The notes beneath the pieces are model-generated. The model had not been told where the DNA came from. It saw nothing but the letters and a program-made list of their open reading frames with translations, and made no database searches. Positions 5,511 through 6,424 of a stretch of DNA of 6,424 nucleotides are shown one piece after another (position 1 is the stretch's first letter; every line of letters starts with the position of its first letter). A program made the translations under genes and the position numbers. This DNA comes from Ruminiclostridium sp. (GTDB lineage: Bacteria > Bacillota_A > Clostridia > Oscillospirales > Oscillospiraceae): assembly GCA_017521345.1 (NCBI GenBank), contig JAFXCU010000121.1:1-6424 (forward strand), written 5' to 3'.

Positions 5511-6364
5511 GACCCAAAGCCAAGTATGCTGTTATCTATCGTCACCGGAGCGAATATCCGGTAAGTGTCATGTGTCAGTTCTTCGGTGTGTCCAGAAGCG
5601 GATACTATGATTTTGTGAAGCGTGCCGGACAGCTCGAACGCGATGTCGATCTGGCAAAACAGATTGAATTGTGTCAGAGTAAGGTTGCCAAGACTTATGG
5701 CTACAGACGAGTCTGGAAGTGGCTGAAAGACAGAAATATTGAGAGAAATCCGAAAACCGTCCTGAGAGTCATGAAAAGATACGGGCTGTTGTCCGAAATC
5801 CGCCGCCGCAGAAAATGGGTCAACCTGGGACAGCAGAGTCATAAATACCAGAATCTGCTGAATCGGCAGTTCCAAGCGAGCAAGCCAAACACCAAGTGGG
5901 TTACCGATATTTCCTACATCCATACGAAAGAAGGTGTCCTGTATCTATCCATGATCCGGGATCTGTATGATAACAGCATAGTGGCCTACAAGACGGCATC
6001 CAGGCAAACTGTCAGCCTTGTGCTGGACACGATTCGATTGGCAATGAAGAAGGAGAAAAAGAGAGTCGCTGCGGAGTTGCAGCTCCACAGCGACCAAGGC
6101 TTTCAATATACATCCCAAGCATATTTTAAGCTAACACAATCTTACGGGATAACGCCATCAATGTCAAGCAAGGGTAACCCATACGACAATGCAATGGCAG
6201 AAAACTTCTTCTCTATTCTGAAAACAGAGTGTATCTATCGACAGAAACCGAAGACTCTAAAAGAAGCGGATGAACTGATTGACAGATACATTTACTTCTA
6301 CAACCATGAGCGCATCCAGAACAAAACAGGAGTGGCGCCTCTGACGCTGCGCCACTCCGCTTAA
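5507..6364 (+). CDS. IS3-family transposase OrfB (DDE catalytic part)
   Basis: A 285-aa catalytic part of the transposase, an RNase H-like (rve) DDE enzyme that cuts and joins IS ends by the copy-out-paste-in route of the family. The N-terminal HTH_21-like part contains FFGVSRSGYYDFVKR (25-39) and KTYGYRRVWKWL (62-73). The catalytic triad is D134 (KWVTDISYIH), D196 (LHSDQGFQYTS) and E232 (NPYDNAMAENFF), with exactly 35 residues between the second D and the E, the D(35)E spacing of IS3. It ends NHERIQNKTGVAPLTLRHSA, a normal family C-terminus. It is in the -1 frame relative to orfA and that frame is open from 5471 (TAA at 5468-5470). Production is therefore expected as an OrfAB fusion by -1 frameshifting between 5471 and 5510, or from the GTG at 5507 by stop-start coupling. 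The conventional start is GTG 5507, but no well-spaced ribosome site supports it. Confidence 0.93.
   Translation: MRPKAKYAVIYRHRSEYPVSVMCQFFGVSRSGYYDFVKRAGQLERDVDLAKQIELCQSKVAKTYGYRRVWKWLKDRNIERNPKTVLRVMKRYGLLSEIRRRRKWVNLGQQSHKYQNLLNRQFQASKPNTKWVTDISYIHTKEGVLYLSMIRDLYDNSIVAYKTASRQTVSLVLDTIRLAMKKEKKRVAAELQLHSDQGFQYTSQAYFKLTQSYGITPSMSSKGNPYDNAMAENFFSILKTECIYRQKPKTLKEADELIDRYIYFYNHERIQNKTGVAPLTLRHSA
6329..6358 (+). other. 10-bp perfect inverted repeat at the 3' end of orfB
   Basis: GGAGTGGCGC (6329-6338) and GCGCCACTCC (6349-6358) form a perfect 10-bp stem with a 10-nt loop, ending 3 nt before the orfB stop codon. An AT-rich stretch with TATTTT follows at 6371-6376 but there is no tight U-run, so termination would be weak. 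It may end or protect the transposase mRNA. It encodes part of the conserved TGVAPLTLRHS end, so it is also constrained by coding. Confidence 0.5.
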
Positions 6365-6396
6365 AACTTAATATTTTCCTACTAAGGGGCTTTTTG

Positions 6397-6424
6397 TACT
6401 GTCCGCACAATCTGGGGCAGCTCA
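6397..6424 (-). repeat. IS right inverted repeat (IRR)
   Basis: Read inward on the minus strand it begins TGAGCTGCCCCAGATTGTG and then CGGACAGTA, matching IRL at the tip, CTG, CCA and CGGACA. The similarity continues to the GGGG at 6386-6389. Its outer tip is the last base of the window, so the host sequence on this side is not visible. Confidence 0.85.

Larger units (their letters stand above)
5142..6424 (+). mobile_element. Complete IS3-family (IS150-like) insertion sequence, 1283 bp
   Basis: The element starts TGGACTG at 5142 and ends CAGCTCA at 6424, the last base of the window. Its ends are imperfect inverted repeats with the 5'-TG...CA-3' termini of the IS3 family. It encodes orfA (5217-5510) and orfB (5507-6364) in relative -1 frames, and both look intact with all DDE residues present, so it may be active. 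GC content and third-position choices are clearly different from the C/G-ending host genes, consistent with arrival from a lower-GC source. AAC or AAAC ends the left flank (to 5141) and would be the expected 3-4 bp target duplication; the right flank is outside the window. The name of the specific IS cannot be given without a database comparison. Confidence 0.92.

Noticed and set aside
5432..5923. Minus-strand open frame across the orfA/orfB junction
   Set aside because: It overlaps conserved transposase coding sequence and shows no ribosome site or motif of its own.

Overview
The window looks like chromosome from a GC-rich gut-type Clostridia, most likely Oscillospiraceae (Flavonifractor/Lawsonibacter-like). 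This rests on strong C/G preference at third codon positions, Gram-positive style AGGAGG ribosome sites, a Firmicutes-type lipoprotein and a DUF2156-type acyltransferase. The taxonomic call is an inference from style and cannot be proved from this sequence.

Layout. Minus-strand half (1-1906): a lipoprotein gene with its own promoter and terminator; an unrecognised multi-pass membrane protein with a four-cysteine tail, preceded by an extended -10 promoter and alternative hairpins over its ribosome site; then, after a 76-bp nested palindromic repeat, the first 49 codons of metG (methionyl-tRNA synthetase), which runs off the left edge. Positions 1907-2088 are a divergent control region with one promoter facing each way. 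Plus-strand half (2089-5109): a DEAD-box RNA helicase without a C-terminal extension, a DUF2156/PF09924 acyltransferase-like protein and a GNAT N-acetyltransferase, closely spaced and probably one transcription unit. From 5142 to the last base (6424) there is a complete, apparently intact 1283-bp IS3-family (IS150-like) insertion sequence with orfA, orfB, both terminal inverted repeats, an internal promoter and a hairpin over the orfA ribosome site. It lies 32 bp after the GNAT stop codon.

How the parts relate. The host genes look like ordinary housekeeping and accessory functions: translation, RNA remodelling, acyl transfer and the envelope. The IS has visibly lower GC and different codon use, so it is a later arrival; it separates the helicase/acyltransferase operon from whatever followed it. 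I found no CRISPR array, tRNA, rRNA, defence island or clearly new system. The most interesting signals are the hairpin/promoter arrangement at the IS left end, which looks like protection against read-through activation, the nested palindromic repeat upstream of metG, and the cysteine-tailed membrane protein.
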